Origin: Thiosocius sp963808165
Lineage (GTDB): Bacteria > Pseudomonadota > Gammaproteobacteria > Chromatiales > Chromatiaceae
Length of the DNA stretch: 64,000 nt
Direction of reading: 5' to 3'
NCBI GenBank assembly: GCA_963808165.1
Contig: CAWEET010000020.1
Location: forward strand, 1-64,000
Part shown: positions 55,015 through 64,000 of the stretch, in pieces
How positions within the stretch are numbered: the first letter of the stretch is position 1
How the letters are laid out: every line of letters begins with the position of its first letter
Program-made: the position numbers and the translations under genes
The notes under the pieces: model-generated
Told to the model about the DNA's origin: nothing
The model's input: only the letters and a program-made list of their open reading frames with translations
Databases searched by the model: none

Positions 55015-55041
55015 GCCCCGTGTCGCGGGGCTTCGATTTTT
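55015..55041 (+). terminator. Probable rho-independent terminator between rodZ and hisS
   Basis: Stem GCCCCG (55015-55020), loop TGTCG, stem CGGGGC (55026-55031), then TTCGATTTTT. It sits between the rodZ stop and the hisS start. This could end the rodZ transcript or attenuate hisS. Confidence 0.6.
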
Positions 55042-55056
55042 CAGAAGACCTTCTCA

Positions 55057-56331
55057 ATGACAAAGAGCATCCAGGCAATCCGCGGTATGCATGACGTGCT
55101 GCCGGATCAGAGCGCCCTGTGGCAGTTCGTGGAGCGACGCATTGCTGCGGTGCTGGGATGTTATGGATACCGTGAGATCCGGACGCCCGTCCTGGAGATG
55201 ACCGACCTGTTCAAGCGTTCGATCGGCGAAGTGACCGACATCGTGGAAAAGGAGATGTACAGCTTCGACGATCGCAATGGCGACAGCCTGACCCTGAGGC
55301 CGGAAGGCACGGCGGGCTGTGTGCGGGCGGCGATGGAGCACGGGCTGCTTCACAACCAGATCCAGCGACTTTGGTATCAGGGACCGATGTTCCGTCACGA
55401 ACGGCCACAGAAGGGTCGTTACCGCCAGTTTCATCAGATCGGTGTAGAGACATTTGGCATGTCCGGGCCGGACATCGATGCCGAGCTGATCATGGTGACC
55501 GCACGCATCTGGAAGGCCCTTGGCATCGACGGCCTGGAGTTGCAGCTGAACACCCTGGGCAGCGCCGAGGAGCGAGCGGCCTATCGCGGCGAGCTGGTCG
55601 GCTACTTCGAGGCACATGCCGACCTGCTGGATGATGACAGCCGACGCCGTCTGCACAGCAATCCCCTGCGCATCCTCGACAGCAAGAACGTCGCGATGCG
55701 CGAGATGCTCGATGCAGCGCCCACCCTGACGGATCATCTCGGCGACGAGTCGAGGGCGCATTTCGAGTTCGTATGCCAGGCGCTGGACGATGTCGGCGTG
55801 CCGTTCATGATCAACCCACGCCTGGTGCGCGGCTTGGATTACTATTCGCGCACCGTGTTTGAATGGGTGACCGATCGTCTGGGCGCCCAGGGCACTGTGT
55901 GCGCTGGCGGCCGCTATGATGGTCTGGTGCCCCAACTGGGCGGCAAGCCGACACCAGCGGTGGGTTTTGCGATGGGTCTCGAGCGCCTGGTCGCGCTGAT
56001 TGAAGAGCGTGATCCTCTTGCCGGCGGGTCTGCGGCCGATCTCTACCTGGTGCTGCTCGGCGACGCGGCGCGGCGGGAAGGGCTGGTGCTGGCCGAGCAG
56101 GTTCGCGATGCGCTGCCTGGCAAGGAAGTGGTCTGCAATTGTGCCGATGGTGGCGTCAAGGCACAGTTCAAACGGGCCGACCGCAGCGGCGCGCGTTTCG
56201 CGCTGGTCCTGGGCGATACCGAGATCCAGGAGGACAGGGTGGTGTTGAAGCCGCTGCGTAGTGACGATGACCAGGTGTCGGTTCGACGCGATACCCTGCT
56301 TGACACCCTGAAAGAGCGTTTTGCCCGCTGA
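55057..56331 (+). CDS. hisS: Histidyl-tRNA synthetase
   Basis: 424-residue class II synthetase. Motif 1 lies near residue 40; motif 2 is MFRHERPQKGRYRQFHQIGV; the histidine-specific signature is LVRGLDYYSRTVFE; motif 3 is VGFAMGLERLVALI. A C-terminal anticodon-binding domain completes it. The start MTKSIQAIRGMHDVLPDQSA is standard. Confidence 0.96.
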   Translation: MTKSIQAIRGMHDVLPDQSALWQFVERRIAAVLGCYGYREIRTPVLEMTDLFKRSIGEVTDIVEKEMYSFDDRNGDSLTLRPEGTAGCVRAAMEHGLLHNQIQRLWYQGPMFRHERPQKGRYRQFHQIGVETFGMSGPDIDAELIMVTARIWKALGIDGLELQLNTLGSAEERAAYRGELVGYFEAHADLLDDDSRRRLHSNPLRILDSKNVAMREMLDAAPTLTDHLGDESRAHFEFVCQALDDVGVPFMINPRLVRGLDYYSRTVFEWVTDRLGAQGTVCAGGRYDGLVPQLGGKPTPAVGFAMGLERLVALIEERDPLAGGSAADLYLVLLGDAARREGLVLAEQVRDALPGKEVVCNCADGGVKAQFKRADRSGARFALVLGDTEIQEDRVVLKPLRSDDDQVSVRRDTLLDTLKERFAR

Positions 56332-56365
56332 AACGGGCCTTAATAACGGAGCGGAGACACTGGCG

Positions 56366-57001
56366 ATGAGTACCTACCAGACCGATGAAGAACAGGTCGA
56401 GGCCATCAAGAAATGGTGGAAGGAGAACGGCAGATCCGTCATCGGCGGTATCGTGCTGGGCTTTGCCATCATCGGCGGCTGGCAGGGCTGGCAGGGCTAT
56501 CAGCGAAATCAGGGCGAGGCGGCATCAAGCTACTATGACGCGATGCGTCAGTCACTGAGGTCCGACCAGTTCGAGCAGGCAATCGAACACGGTAAGCGCC
56601 TGGTCGGAGAGTACAGCAAGACTGCCTATGCGAGCTTCGCCGGGCTCGAGTTGGCCAAGCTCTCCTATCAGCGCGGTGAGAAGGCGGCGGCGCGCGACCA
56701 CCTGAGCTGGGTGGCCGAATCTGCGCCCGAACCCGTGCTACGCGAGCTGGGGCGACTGCGACTGGGCCAGCTCCTGCTCGACATGGGCGAACACGAAGCC
56801 TTGCAAGGCCTGCTCGATGGGTCCTACTCGACGGCCTTCGCCGGCGAGTTTGCCGCCTTGCGTGGCGATCTTGAACGCGCGCTCGGCAATGTCGACAGGG
56901 CGCGCGAGGCATACCAGGAGGCCCTCATAAAAGGCGTCGACGACGAATCGCTGTTGCGCATGAAATTGGTCGATGTCGGCGGCCAACGTTCTGAGAGCTG
57001 A
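56366..57001 (+). CDS. yfgM: YfgM, SecYEG-associated TPR protein
   Basis: 211 residues from ATG 56366 (GGAG upstream). One N-terminal membrane anchor (SVIGGIVLGFAIIGGWQGW) follows MSTYQTDEEQVEAIKKWWKE. A periplasmic TPR-like helical domain follows. It binds SecYEG and PpiD and aids export folding. Between hisS and bamB, as usual. Confidence 0.9.
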   Translation: MSTYQTDEEQVEAIKKWWKENGRSVIGGIVLGFAIIGGWQGWQGYQRNQGEAASSYYDAMRQSLRSDQFEQAIEHGKRLVGEYSKTAYASFAGLELAKLSYQRGEKAAARDHLSWVAESAPEPVLRELGRLRLGQLLLDMGEHEALQGLLDGSYSTAFAGEFAALRGDLERALGNVDRAREAYQEALIKGVDDESLLRMKLVDVGGQRSES

Positions 57002-57011
57002 GGAGAAATCG

Positions 57012-58178
57012 ATGCGAGCTCTCCTGCTGTTGCTGCCGATTGCGTTATTGACGGGTTGCGGCACGTTCGCCGATCCTACTGCATGGCTTGGCAAGGCGGA
57101 TGTCGTCGAGCCCTCGGAGCTGGTCGAATTGCAGAATTTGATCCAGCCGGCCACAGTCTGGAAGGCGGATTCCGGGGCCGGCACGGACGAGCAGTGGCTC
57201 GCCTTGCAGCCGCACGTCGAGGATGACACCGTGTTCGTGGTGGACGGCAAGGGCAGGGTGCAGGCATTCGCGATCGCCGACGGCAACCGGCGCTGGCGGG
57301 TCGACCTCGATGCCCCGGTCGCTGGCGGCCCGGGCGTCGGCGAGGGCCTGGTGCTGCTTGGCACCAGCGACGCCGAGGTCATCGCGCTGGCGATGGAGAA
57401 CGGTGAGGAGCGCTGGCGTGCGCGGGTCTCCAGCGAAGTGCTGTCGGTGCCTGCAGCAGCTGAGGGTGTCGTGATCGTGCACACTGTGGACGGCAAGTTA
57501 TTCGGACTGGAGGCCACCACGGGCAGTGAACGCTGGCGTTACGAGCGCGAGGTTCCGGTACTGACGCTGCGCGGCAGCGGTTCGCCGGTGATTTCCAATG
57601 GAATCGCCTATGTCGGTATGGCCGGCGGCCGTCTGCTGGCGTTGCGGGTCGACAACGGTGGCGTGATATGGGAAGCCAATGTGAGCGTGCCGGCTGGACG
57701 GTCCGAGCTGGAACGCCTTGCCGACATCGACGGTGACCCCATCGTCTTCGGCGGCGGGGTCTTTGTTGCAACCTACCAGGGCGAAGTGGCCGCGATCGAG
57801 GAACGCTCGGGTCAGTTGGCCTGGCGCCGCAAGATGTCCGTGTACAGCCGGATGGGAGCCGACCGCCAGGGGCTCTACGTGAGCGACGAAGACGGGGTGG
57901 TTTGGGGCCTGGACATCCGGAACGGTAACGCACGCTGGAGCCAAGAGGCGCTGAAGTACCGAAAGCTTTCCAGTGTTGCCGTGGTCGATGGACTCGTCGT
58001 CGTCGGCGACTTCCAGGGCTATCTGCACTGGCTCGATCGTGATGATGGCAGCATGCTCGCGCGCACCCGGGTCGGCCGTGACCCGATCACGACCGGTATC
58101 CAGGTGGTCGACGGCATGCTGTATGTGCAAGGGGATGGGGGTGAACTAGCGGTGGTGCGTCCGCCGGCTGACCGCTGA
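57012..58178 (+). CDS. bamB: Outer-membrane assembly lipoprotein BamB
   Basis: 388 residues. Lipobox LLTGC is near residue 18; then an eight-bladed PQQ-type beta-propeller with repeats such as VFVVDGKGRVQAFAIADGNR and VVIVHTVDGKLFGLEATTGS. AGGAG precedes the ATG at 57012. It is a subunit of the BAM complex. The blades are structural and do not bind PQQ. Confidence 0.94.
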   Translation: MRALLLLLPIALLTGCGTFADPTAWLGKADVVEPSELVELQNLIQPATVWKADSGAGTDEQWLALQPHVEDDTVFVVDGKGRVQAFAIADGNRRWRVDLDAPVAGGPGVGEGLVLLGTSDAEVIALAMENGEERWRARVSSEVLSVPAAAEGVVIVHTVDGKLFGLEATTGSERWRYEREVPVLTLRGSGSPVISNGIAYVGMAGGRLLALRVDNGGVIWEANVSVPAGRSELERLADIDGDPIVFGGGVFVATYQGEVAAIEERSGQLAWRRKMSVYSRMGADRQGLYVSDEDGVVWGLDIRNGNARWSQEALKYRKLSSVAVVDGLVVVGDFQGYLHWLDRDDGSMLARTRVGRDPITTGIQVVDGMLYVQGDGGELAVVRPPADR

Positions 58179-58185
58179 TCCCGGC

Positions 58186-59589
58186 ATGCTGCCGGTCATC
58201 GCCCTGGTCGGGCGCCCCAACGTCGGAAAATCCACCCTGTTCAACCGTCTCACGCGCAGCCGCGATGCACTGGTGGCCGACCAGCCGGGACTGACCCGCG
58301 ATCGTCAGTACGGCGTCGGTCGACTGGGGTCTCAGCCATACGTCGTGGTGGATACCGGTGGCATCAGCGACAATCGGCAGGGCGTCGACCTGCTGATGGA
58401 AAAGCAGGTGCGTCAGGCGATCGGCGAGGCCGACCTGGTGTTTTTCATCCTTGACGGGCGTGATGGACTGGCCGCCGGCGATCATGTTCTCGCCGAGGGC
58501 CTGCGCCGCACCGGCAAGGCGATCACGCTGGTGGTCAACAAAACCGAAGGCCTGGATTACGACAACATCAGCGGCGATTTTTTTGCGCTGGGCCTGGGTG
58601 AGCCGGTGCCCATCGCCGCTGCGCACGGCCGCGGGGTGCACAGTCTGATTGAAGGGGCGCTGCTCATCCTGCCGCAGGCAGCATCAGATGGCCCGGCCAG
58701 CCAGGCTGAACCGGGCATCCAGATTGCCGTGGTGGGACGGCCCAACGTCGGGAAGTCCACACTGGTGAACCGGCTGCTTGGCGAGGAGCGTGTGGTTGCT
58801 TTCGATCAGCCGGGCACCACACGAGATAGCATCCATATACCCTTCGAGCATGCCGGCAAGGCTTACACGCTGATCGACACCGCCGGTGTCCGGCGCCGCG
58901 CACGGATCAGCGAGGTGGTTGAGAAATTCAGTGTAATCAAGACGTTGCAGGCTATCGAGCAGGCCAATGTGGTGCTGTTGGTGCTGGACGCCAGACAGGG
59001 GATCGCTGACCAGGATGCCGGCCTCGCCGGTCACGTGGTCGACAGCGGTAGGGCGCTGGTCGTGGTGATCAACAAATGGGACGGCCTGAGCGGTGACGAG
59101 CGTGAACGGATCAAGAGCGAGATGCAACGGCGCCTGCCGTTTCTGGATTTTGCCGAGTGGCAGTTCGTCTCAGCACTGCATGGTAGCGGGGTGGGGCACC
59201 TGCTCGCGGCCGCCGATGCCGCCTACCGGGCGGCGACCATCGATCTGAAGACGCCGGAGCTTACGCGCATCCTGGAAGACGCCGTCGCCGAACATCAGCC
59301 ACCGCTGGTTCACGGTCGCCGTATAAAGCTGCGTTACGCGCACCAGGGTGGTAAGAATCCCCCGATAATAGTGATCCACGGCAACCAGACGGCCAAAGTG
59401 CCAGCGAGCTACCAGCGGTACCTGATGAACCGCTTTCGCAGCGTTTTCAAACTGCGGGGTACCCCGCTGCGTATCGAGTTCAAGACTGGCAGCAATCCCT
59501 ACGCGGGACGCAGCAACAAACTCACCGACCGGCAGCGCAAGAAGCGCAGCCGGTTGATGAAGTTCGTGCAGAAGAAGAAAAGCAGGTAG
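58186..59589 (+). CDS. der: Ribosome biogenesis GTPase Der (EngA)
   Basis: 467 residues with two GTPase domains, each with GRPNVGKST (P-loop 1 at 9-17, P-loop 2 near 184), DxxG and NKxD motifs (NKTEGLDYD and NKWDGLSG). A KH-like C-terminal domain and basic tail (RQRKKRSRLMKFVQKKKSR) follow. It is required for 50S maturation. Seven bases after bamB. Confidence 0.96.
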   Translation: MLPVIALVGRPNVGKSTLFNRLTRSRDALVADQPGLTRDRQYGVGRLGSQPYVVVDTGGISDNRQGVDLLMEKQVRQAIGEADLVFFILDGRDGLAAGDHVLAEGLRRTGKAITLVVNKTEGLDYDNISGDFFALGLGEPVPIAAAHGRGVHSLIEGALLILPQAASDGPASQAEPGIQIAVVGRPNVGKSTLVNRLLGEERVVAFDQPGTTRDSIHIPFEHAGKAYTLIDTAGVRRRARISEVVEKFSVIKTLQAIEQANVVLLVLDARQGIADQDAGLAGHVVDSGRALVVVINKWDGLSGDERERIKSEMQRRLPFLDFAEWQFVSALHGSGVGHLLAAADAAYRAATIDLKTPELTRILEDAVAEHQPPLVHGRRIKLRYAHQGGKNPPIIVIHGNQTAKVPASYQRYLMNRFRSVFKLRGTPLRIEFKTGSNPYAGRSNKLTDRQRKKRSRLMKFVQKKKSR

Positions 59590-59633
59590 GGAATGAGCCC
59601 GTGGGCGTCGAGGGACGGGCACGATGCGGTCGC

Positions 59634-61011
59634 TCAGCCGTCCGCCGGTGGTGCATCGCCGGGTATGGCTTGCTCGACCTGCAGCTTGAGCCGACCGTCC
59701 GCCAGCAAGGCCTCGAGCTGTTCACCCCGCGACACCTGCGAGACACTGCCGACGACCGCGCCGCTTGCCGGGCGGCGCAACACCGCGTAGCCCCTTTGCA
59801 TCGTAGCCAGCGGGCTTACCGCGTTCAGCTGCCGCATCATGGCTGTCAGTCGGTCCGATCGTTGCCGAACGGATTGAATCCATGCCTGGTAGCATGCGCT
59901 CAGACAGGCCCGAGTGGCGTTGCCGTAGCAGTCGCAGGCGTGTTGCGGGGCTGTGGCTGCGCAGCGCCAGTGAGGCCCTGCCCAGCGCGTGTTCACGCAT
60001 CCGCAGCGAGGTGCGCAGCGCGCGCAACAGTCGAAGATCCAGTTCATCGAGCCGCTGTTGCCGTTGTCGCAGCCGGCTGCGTGGTGAACCTCGTTGCAGG
60101 CGGCCTTCGAGGCGATGCAGTTCCTGTCGGTGGGACTGCAGTCGCCGGCGCATGGCCCGGTACAAGCGGTTTTGCTGACCGGTTGTCGCCAGCTTCAGTG
60201 CCTCAGTATCCGGACTGATCAATTCCGCCGCCGCCGAGGGCGTAGGGGCCCGTCGGTCGGCGACAAAATCCGTGATGGCGAAGTCGATCTCGTGTCCGAC
60301 GGCGCTGACCACGGGTACATCGACCGCGGCAATGGCGCGCGCCAGCCGCTCGTCGTTGAACGCCGCGAGGTCTTCGATGGAACCGCCACCTCGGGTCAGC
60401 AGGATGACATCACAGTCGCCGCGTTGCGCCGCGATCTGCAAGGCTTCGAGAATCTCCTCGGCTGCGCCGCTGCCCTGCACGCGCACCGGAAAGATGGTGA
60501 CGGCAAGCTGCGGCGCGCGTCTGCGCAGAACCTTCAACACGTCGCGAATCGCGGCACCCGAGGGTGAGGTGATGACGCCAAGCCGCGAGGGAAAGGTCGG
60601 CAGTGGCCGCTTGCGTGCGGGATCGAACAAGCCCTCACCCTGCAATCTTTGCTTGAGTCGCTCGAATTCGCGTTGTGCGGCACCTGCCCCGGCCGGTTCC
60701 AGGTGTTCGACAATGAGCTGAAAATCGCCACGTGGCTCGTAAAAGCCAATCCGGACACGCGCCAGCACCTGCGCGCCGTCGGCAGGCTGGAAGCGCAAGA
60801 GCTGGCGCTTTGCCCGAAAAAGCGCACAGCGCACCTGGGCATGGGCGTCTTTGAGGCTGAAGTACAGATGGCCCGACCTGGGGGTGGATAGGTTGGAGAT
60901 CTCGCCTTCCACCCACAGCAGTGGGAAACTGCGGTCGAGAACGCTGCGCACCTCGCTGTTCAGGCGGCTGATCGTGAAGACGTCGCGACCGCTGGGGTCT
61001 GCTGTACTCAT
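59634..61011 (-). pseudogene. xseA: Exodeoxyribonuclease VII large subunit, one frameshift
   Basis: From ATG 61011 the frame gives a good XseA: OB-fold (WVEGEISNLSTPRSGHLYFS), catalytic core (PSRLGVITSPSGAAIRDVLK, then LLTRGGGSIEDLAAFNDERL, then VGHEIDFAITDFVADRRAPT) and coiled-coil. At about 59891-59896 (GCATGC) the frame shifts by one base. The expected C-terminus (RLTAMMRQLNAVSPLATMQR, then GYAVL) continues in another frame to a stop at 59634, for a total of 458 residues if corrected. In the annotated frame translation ends at 59722 with a foreign tail. It may be a sequencing error, since xseA is otherwise well preserved. Confidence 0.85.
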
Positions 61012-61026
61012 TCAGTAATGCCCATG

Positions 61027-61051
61027 TAAAAAGCCGGGCATTGCCCGGCTT
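61027..61051 (-). terminator. Rho-independent terminator
   Basis: Stem AAGCCGGGC (61031-61039) pairs with GCCCGGCTT (61043-61051) and is followed, on the minus strand, by a T-run. It ends the small lipoprotein transcript just before the xseA start. Confidence 0.85.
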
Positions 61052-61080
61052 GGTTCCGTATCCGGCTGGGTTTTTGCCGT

Positions 61081-61422
61081 CTACCGGTAGAGGTAGTCCG
61101 GATTGCCGGCATTGACCTGGCCCTTGGCCTGTTCCTGGGCGATGCGGCCTTGTGCGGCGGCCTTGTCCGCGAGGCCCTGGGCCTTGTCGTAGTCACCGGT
61201 TGCTGCCGCTTCTTCCGCCTGTTTGATCATCTTGCCGGTGTCACGCCACTCGGCGCCATCCGCAGCGGCCTTCTTCTGCTCGGCCTTGGCTGCAGCCAGG
61301 GCTGTTTCATAGGACGCTGTGGTGGCGCTGCCAGACGCGGTCTCTTTGGCCTCGTGCTGCGCGCAGCCAGCGAACCCAAACGCAGCGGCCGTGAGCGCGG
61401 CAGCCAAAAGCATCTTTTTCAT
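61081..61422 (-). CDS. Small lipoprotein, SoxXA-binding-protein (SoxK)-like
   Basis: 113 residues. The signal peptide has a lipobox (FGFAGC, Cys near residue 20). The mature helical part ALAAAKAEQKKAAADGAEWR followed by DTGKMIKQAEEAAATGDYDK and a C-terminal NAGNPDYLYR resembles the SoxXA-binding proteins of sulfur oxidisers as I recall them. It also resembles general Lpp-like helical lipoproteins. No sox genes are in the window, so the SoxK name is not used as a gene symbol. It has its own terminator. Confidence 0.6.
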   Translation of the reverse strand: MKKMLLAAALTAAAFGFAGCAQHEAKETASGSATTASYETALAAAKAEQKKAAADGAEWRDTGKMIKQAEEAAATGDYDKAQGLADKAAAQGRIAQEQAKGQVNAGNPDYLYR

Positions 61423-61601
61423 ATGACTCCATCTCCTGAAACGATCGGTTTATTATTCGGCGCACGTCCGGGTCTGCTGCCCTGTTCTTTTCGGTCTGCT
61501 GGTCCGGGTTGCTGGTTGCGCTGCTGCCGGGGGCATACTGCGAGCGCGCAATTTCCGGGGCCGTGACGGCGCTTTAGCGACTCACTTGGCAGACTACCCA
61601 G

Positions 61602-61630
61602 TTTACCGACTTTTCGTCAAATCCTATAAT
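61602..61630 (+). promoter_or_regulatory. guaB promoter
   Basis: TTTACC (61602-61607), 17-base spacer, TATAAT (61625-61630), placed 36 bases before the guaB ATG. This is a good sigma-70 promoter by sequence. Confidence 0.65.
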
Positions 61631-61666
61631 CTCCCGCTTACCTTCGAACCCCTGAATGGAAATGCC

Positions 61667-63136
61667 ATGCGCCTAGCTCAAGATAAAGAAGCCCTGACGT
61701 TCGATGACGTGCTATTGGTGCCGGCTCGTTCCGAAGTGGTACCGAAAGACGTCGATCTCGCCACCCGGCTGACCCGTGACATCGAACTCAACATACCGCT
61801 CGTGTCGGCGGCCATGGACACGGTTACCGAGGGGCGGCTGGCCATCGCGATGGCGCTGGCCGGGGGGATCGGCATGGTGCATAAGAACATGGCGGCTGCA
61901 GACCAGGCCGCTCATGTGCGCATGGTCAAACGCTACGAGAGCGGTGTGATTCACGATCCGATCACCGTTTCGCCGCATACCAGTGTCGGAGAGGTGCTGG
62001 CGTTGACGCGCTCCAACCACATCTCCGGCGTGCCGGTAGTGGACGGCAGCGAGCTGGTCGGGATCGTCACCGGCCGTGACCTGCGCTTCGAGACCCGACT
62101 GGATCAGAAGGTCAGTTCGATTATGACGCCCAAGGACCGTCTGGTCACGGTGCGCGAAGGCGCCAGCCGAGAAGAGGTCGTCGAGAAGCTGCACAAGCAC
62201 CGTATCGAGAAGGTGCTGGTAGTCAACGACAATTTCCAGTTGCGTGGTCTGATCACCGTCAAAGACATCCAGAAGGCCACAGACTTTCCGCATGCCTGTC
62301 GCGATTCGCAGGAGAGGCTGCGCGTCGGGGCCGCGGTTGGCGTCGGTGCCGGCACGGAGGAGCGCGTCGAGTTGCTGGTGGAGGCCGGCGTGGACGTGGT
62401 TACGGTGGATACCGCTCACGGCCACTCGGTCGGTGTCCTCAATCGCGTGGCCTGGATCAAGAAAAACTTCCCGCAGGTTCAGGTGATCGGCGGCAACATC
62501 GCGACCGGCGAGGCCGGTCTGGCCCTGGTCCAGGCAGGTGCCGATGCGGTCAAGGTCGGCATCGGTCCGGGTTCGATCTGTACCACTCGCATCGTGGCCG
62601 GGGTCGGGGTGCCGCAGGTCACCGCGGTGGACAATGTGGTCACGGCGCTGGAAGGCACGGGTGTGCCGGTGATCGCCGATGGCGGTTTGCGTTACTCGGG
62701 TGACATCGCCAAGGTGATCGTGGCTGGTGCGCATTCGGTGATGATCGGCGGGCTGTTCGCCGGCACCGACGAGTCACCGGGCGAGGTCGAGATCTATCAG
62801 GGACGCTCCTACAAGTCGTACCGCGGCATGGGTTCGCTCAGCGCGATGGCCGGACAGGAGGGATCCAGCGACCGCTATTTCCAGGAAGATACCAAGAAGG
62901 ACAAATTGGTGCCGGAGGGCATCGAGGGGCGGGTGCCTTACAAGGGTCCTTTGGTGAACGTGGTTACGCAGCTGATCGGCGGTGTCCGGTCTTCGATGGG
63001 TTATACAGGCTGTGCGACCCTGGAAGAGATGCGTACCAAGCCGCAGTTCATGCGCGTGACGAATGCCGGGATGCGCGAGTCCCATGTGCATGATGTGCAG
63101 ATCACCAAGGAGGCTCCCAACTATCGCCGCGATTGA
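61667..63136 (+). CDS. guaB: IMP dehydrogenase
   Basis: 489 residues from ATG 61667. The catalytic barrel is interrupted by two CBS domains (ITVSPHTSVGEVLALTRSNH, then IMTPKDRLVTVREGASREEV). Active Cys305 is in GPGSICTTRIVAG, the same number as in E. coli, and the mobile flap region follows. It converts IMP to XMP. The next gene is guaA, 296 bases downstream. Confidence 0.96.
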   Translation: MRLAQDKEALTFDDVLLVPARSEVVPKDVDLATRLTRDIELNIPLVSAAMDTVTEGRLAIAMALAGGIGMVHKNMAAADQAAHVRMVKRYESGVIHDPITVSPHTSVGEVLALTRSNHISGVPVVDGSELVGIVTGRDLRFETRLDQKVSSIMTPKDRLVTVREGASREEVVEKLHKHRIEKVLVVNDNFQLRGLITVKDIQKATDFPHACRDSQERLRVGAAVGVGAGTEERVELLVEAGVDVVTVDTAHGHSVGVLNRVAWIKKNFPQVQVIGGNIATGEAGLALVQAGADAVKVGIGPGSICTTRIVAGVGVPQVTAVDNVVTALEGTGVPVIADGGLRYSGDIAKVIVAGAHSVMIGGLFAGTDESPGEVEIYQGRSYKSYRGMGSLSAMAGQEGSSDRYFQEDTKKDKLVPEGIEGRVPYKGPLVNVVTQLIGGVRSSMGYTGCATLEEMRTKPQFMRVTNAGMRESHVHDVQITKEAPNYRRD

Positions 63137-63432
63137 CCCGCAGAACGCCCTGAGCCAGTTCCCGGGTGCTGGCTGACGCCTGTGCATCGAACCTGTCGGA
63201 AGGTTCTTCGGTACCCGGATGGCTGGTCAGCTCGGGGCCGTTGGGGTCAGGCGGAGCAGGCGCAAGAGAGCGGGTCTGCCGATCGATACCTTGTGGCCGT
63301 ACAGTCATACTGACCAGGCAAGATCGGCATAGCGGGCTGCACGGCCGCTCGTCCGGCATCCTCGGGCCTTTGTACCCTGGGCGTGACGACAGCGGCGCGC
63401 GGGTATTTTCATCCCTTCGGGAAGCAGATCTC

Positions 63433-64000
63433 ATGACAAGCGACATCCATGCCCACCTCGTCCTGATCATCGACTTTGGCTCGCAGTACACTCAGTTGAT
63501 CGCCCGTCGTGTGCGTGAGGCAGGCGTGTACTGCGAGATCTGGCCGTATGACAACTGTGAAGAGGCGCTAGACCTGAAACGGCCCGGTGGAATCATACTC
63601 TCCGGCGGGCCCGAGACGGTCACCGGCGATGACACCCCGCGGGCGCCACAAGCGGTCTTCGAGATGGGGGTGCCTGTGCTGGGGATCTGCTACGGGATGC
63701 AGACCATGGCTGCCCAGTTGGGCGGGCGGGTGGCGCCGTCGGACAAACACGAGTACGGCTATGCTCAGGTGCGTGCCCGCGGCCATTCGAAACTGTTGCG
63801 TGACATCGAGGACCATACCAGTCGCGAAGGTTGGGGCCTGCTCGATGTATGGATGAGCCACGGCGATCGCGTCGAGGAAATGCCGCCGAACTTCATTGCG
63901 ATCTGCACCACCGACAACGCGCCGCTGGCCGGCATGGCGGATGAATCGCGCCATTTCTACGGATTGCAGTTCCACCCCGAGGTAACTCACACGCGGCAGG
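63433..64000 (+). CDS. guaA: GMP synthase (glutamine-hydrolysing), 5' part
   Basis: The ATG at 63433 starts MTSDIHAHLVLIIDFGSQYT and runs open off the window end, 189 codons seen. This is the class I glutamine amidotransferase domain. Nucleophile Cys86 is in GICYGMQTMA, and the catalytic His-Glu pair is in GLQFHPEVTHT. The ATP-pyrophosphatase domain lies beyond the window. It makes GMP from the XMP produced by GuaB. Confidence 0.95.
   Translation, partial: MTSDIHAHLVLIIDFGSQYTQLIARRVREAGVYCEIWPYDNCEEALDLKRPGGIILSGGPETVTGDDTPRAPQAVFEMGVPVLGICYGMQTMAAQLGGRVAPSDKHEYGYAQVRARGHSKLLRDIEDHTSREGWGLLDVWMSHGDRVEEMPPNFIAICTTDNAPLAGMADESRHFYGLQFHPEVTHTRQ

Noticed and set aside
57012..58178. BamB as a PQQ-dependent dehydrogenase
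   Set aside because: The propeller repeats are PQQ-like in fold only; lipobox, size and hisS-yfgM-bamB-der order identify BamB.
1..64000. CRISPR array, tRNA or rRNA genes
   Set aside because: No regularly spaced direct repeats and no tRNA-like or rRNA-like sequences were recognised on inspection.

Overview
The window is GC-rich, gene-dense bacterial DNA. Its gene order points to a gammaproteobacterium: ndk-rlmN-pilW-rodZ-hisS-yfgM-bamB-der, xseA divergent from guaB-guaA, and iscR-iscS-iscU-iscA-hscB-hscA-fdx-iscX. A fused ATP sulfurylase/APS kinase, a lipoprotein resembling the SoxXA-binding protein, an NAD-linked formate dehydrogenase and PQQ genes would suit a sulfur-oxidising or chemolithotrophic relative of the Chromatiales. 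That placement is inference; no rRNA gene or taxonomic marker was compared.

Region 1 (1-10.5 kb) is accessory and decaying. It holds two tandem DUF1254/DUF1214 genes (one with three lesions, one with a single A-run frameshift), a TRIC-type channel, a collapsed amidohydrolase, a DUF2147 protein, an unknown Lys-tailed protein, an aldo/keto reductase and a MalT-like LuxR regulator cut by a TGA. A 269-bp structured inverted-repeat element follows the regulator.

Region 2 (10.7-20.7 kb) is oxidative C1/alcohol metabolism. The formate dehydrogenase has an alpha subunit and a fused NuoE-NuoF-type diaphorase subunit. Next comes an ABC-2 exporter of the kind found with PQQ-dependent alcohol oxidation, preceded by the wreck of a beta-propeller gene and bracketed by two direct copies of a short repeat. 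Then pqqB-pqqC-pqqE follow, with no pqqA or pqqD visible.

Region 3 (21-38.5 kb) is mixed. It holds an outer-membrane beta-barrel, a large hybrid sensor kinase, a His-rich double-PDZ protein, several small envelope proteins, a CBS protein, glutaminase with an AGCS symporter, a GH13_18 phosphorylase coupled to a HAD sugar-phosphatase, a diguanylate cyclase whose stop codon lies in a second 269-bp structured element, DUF302, and Sat-CysC.

Region 4 (38.6-64 kb) is core: suhB, trmJ, cysE, the complete isc operon (with an RRM gene and a strong hairpin between iscS and iscU), DUF1015, relA, ndk, rlmN, pilW, rodZ, hisS, yfgM, bamB, der, xseA (frameshifted), a small lipoprotein, guaB and the start of guaA.

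The most unusual signals are the two 269-bp elements. Their sequences differ strongly but their three-stem layout matches almost to the base. The other main theme is the cluster of broken genes around an incomplete PQQ/alcohol-oxidation locus. The single-base frameshifts (about 1950 and 59893) could also be assembly errors and need read support.
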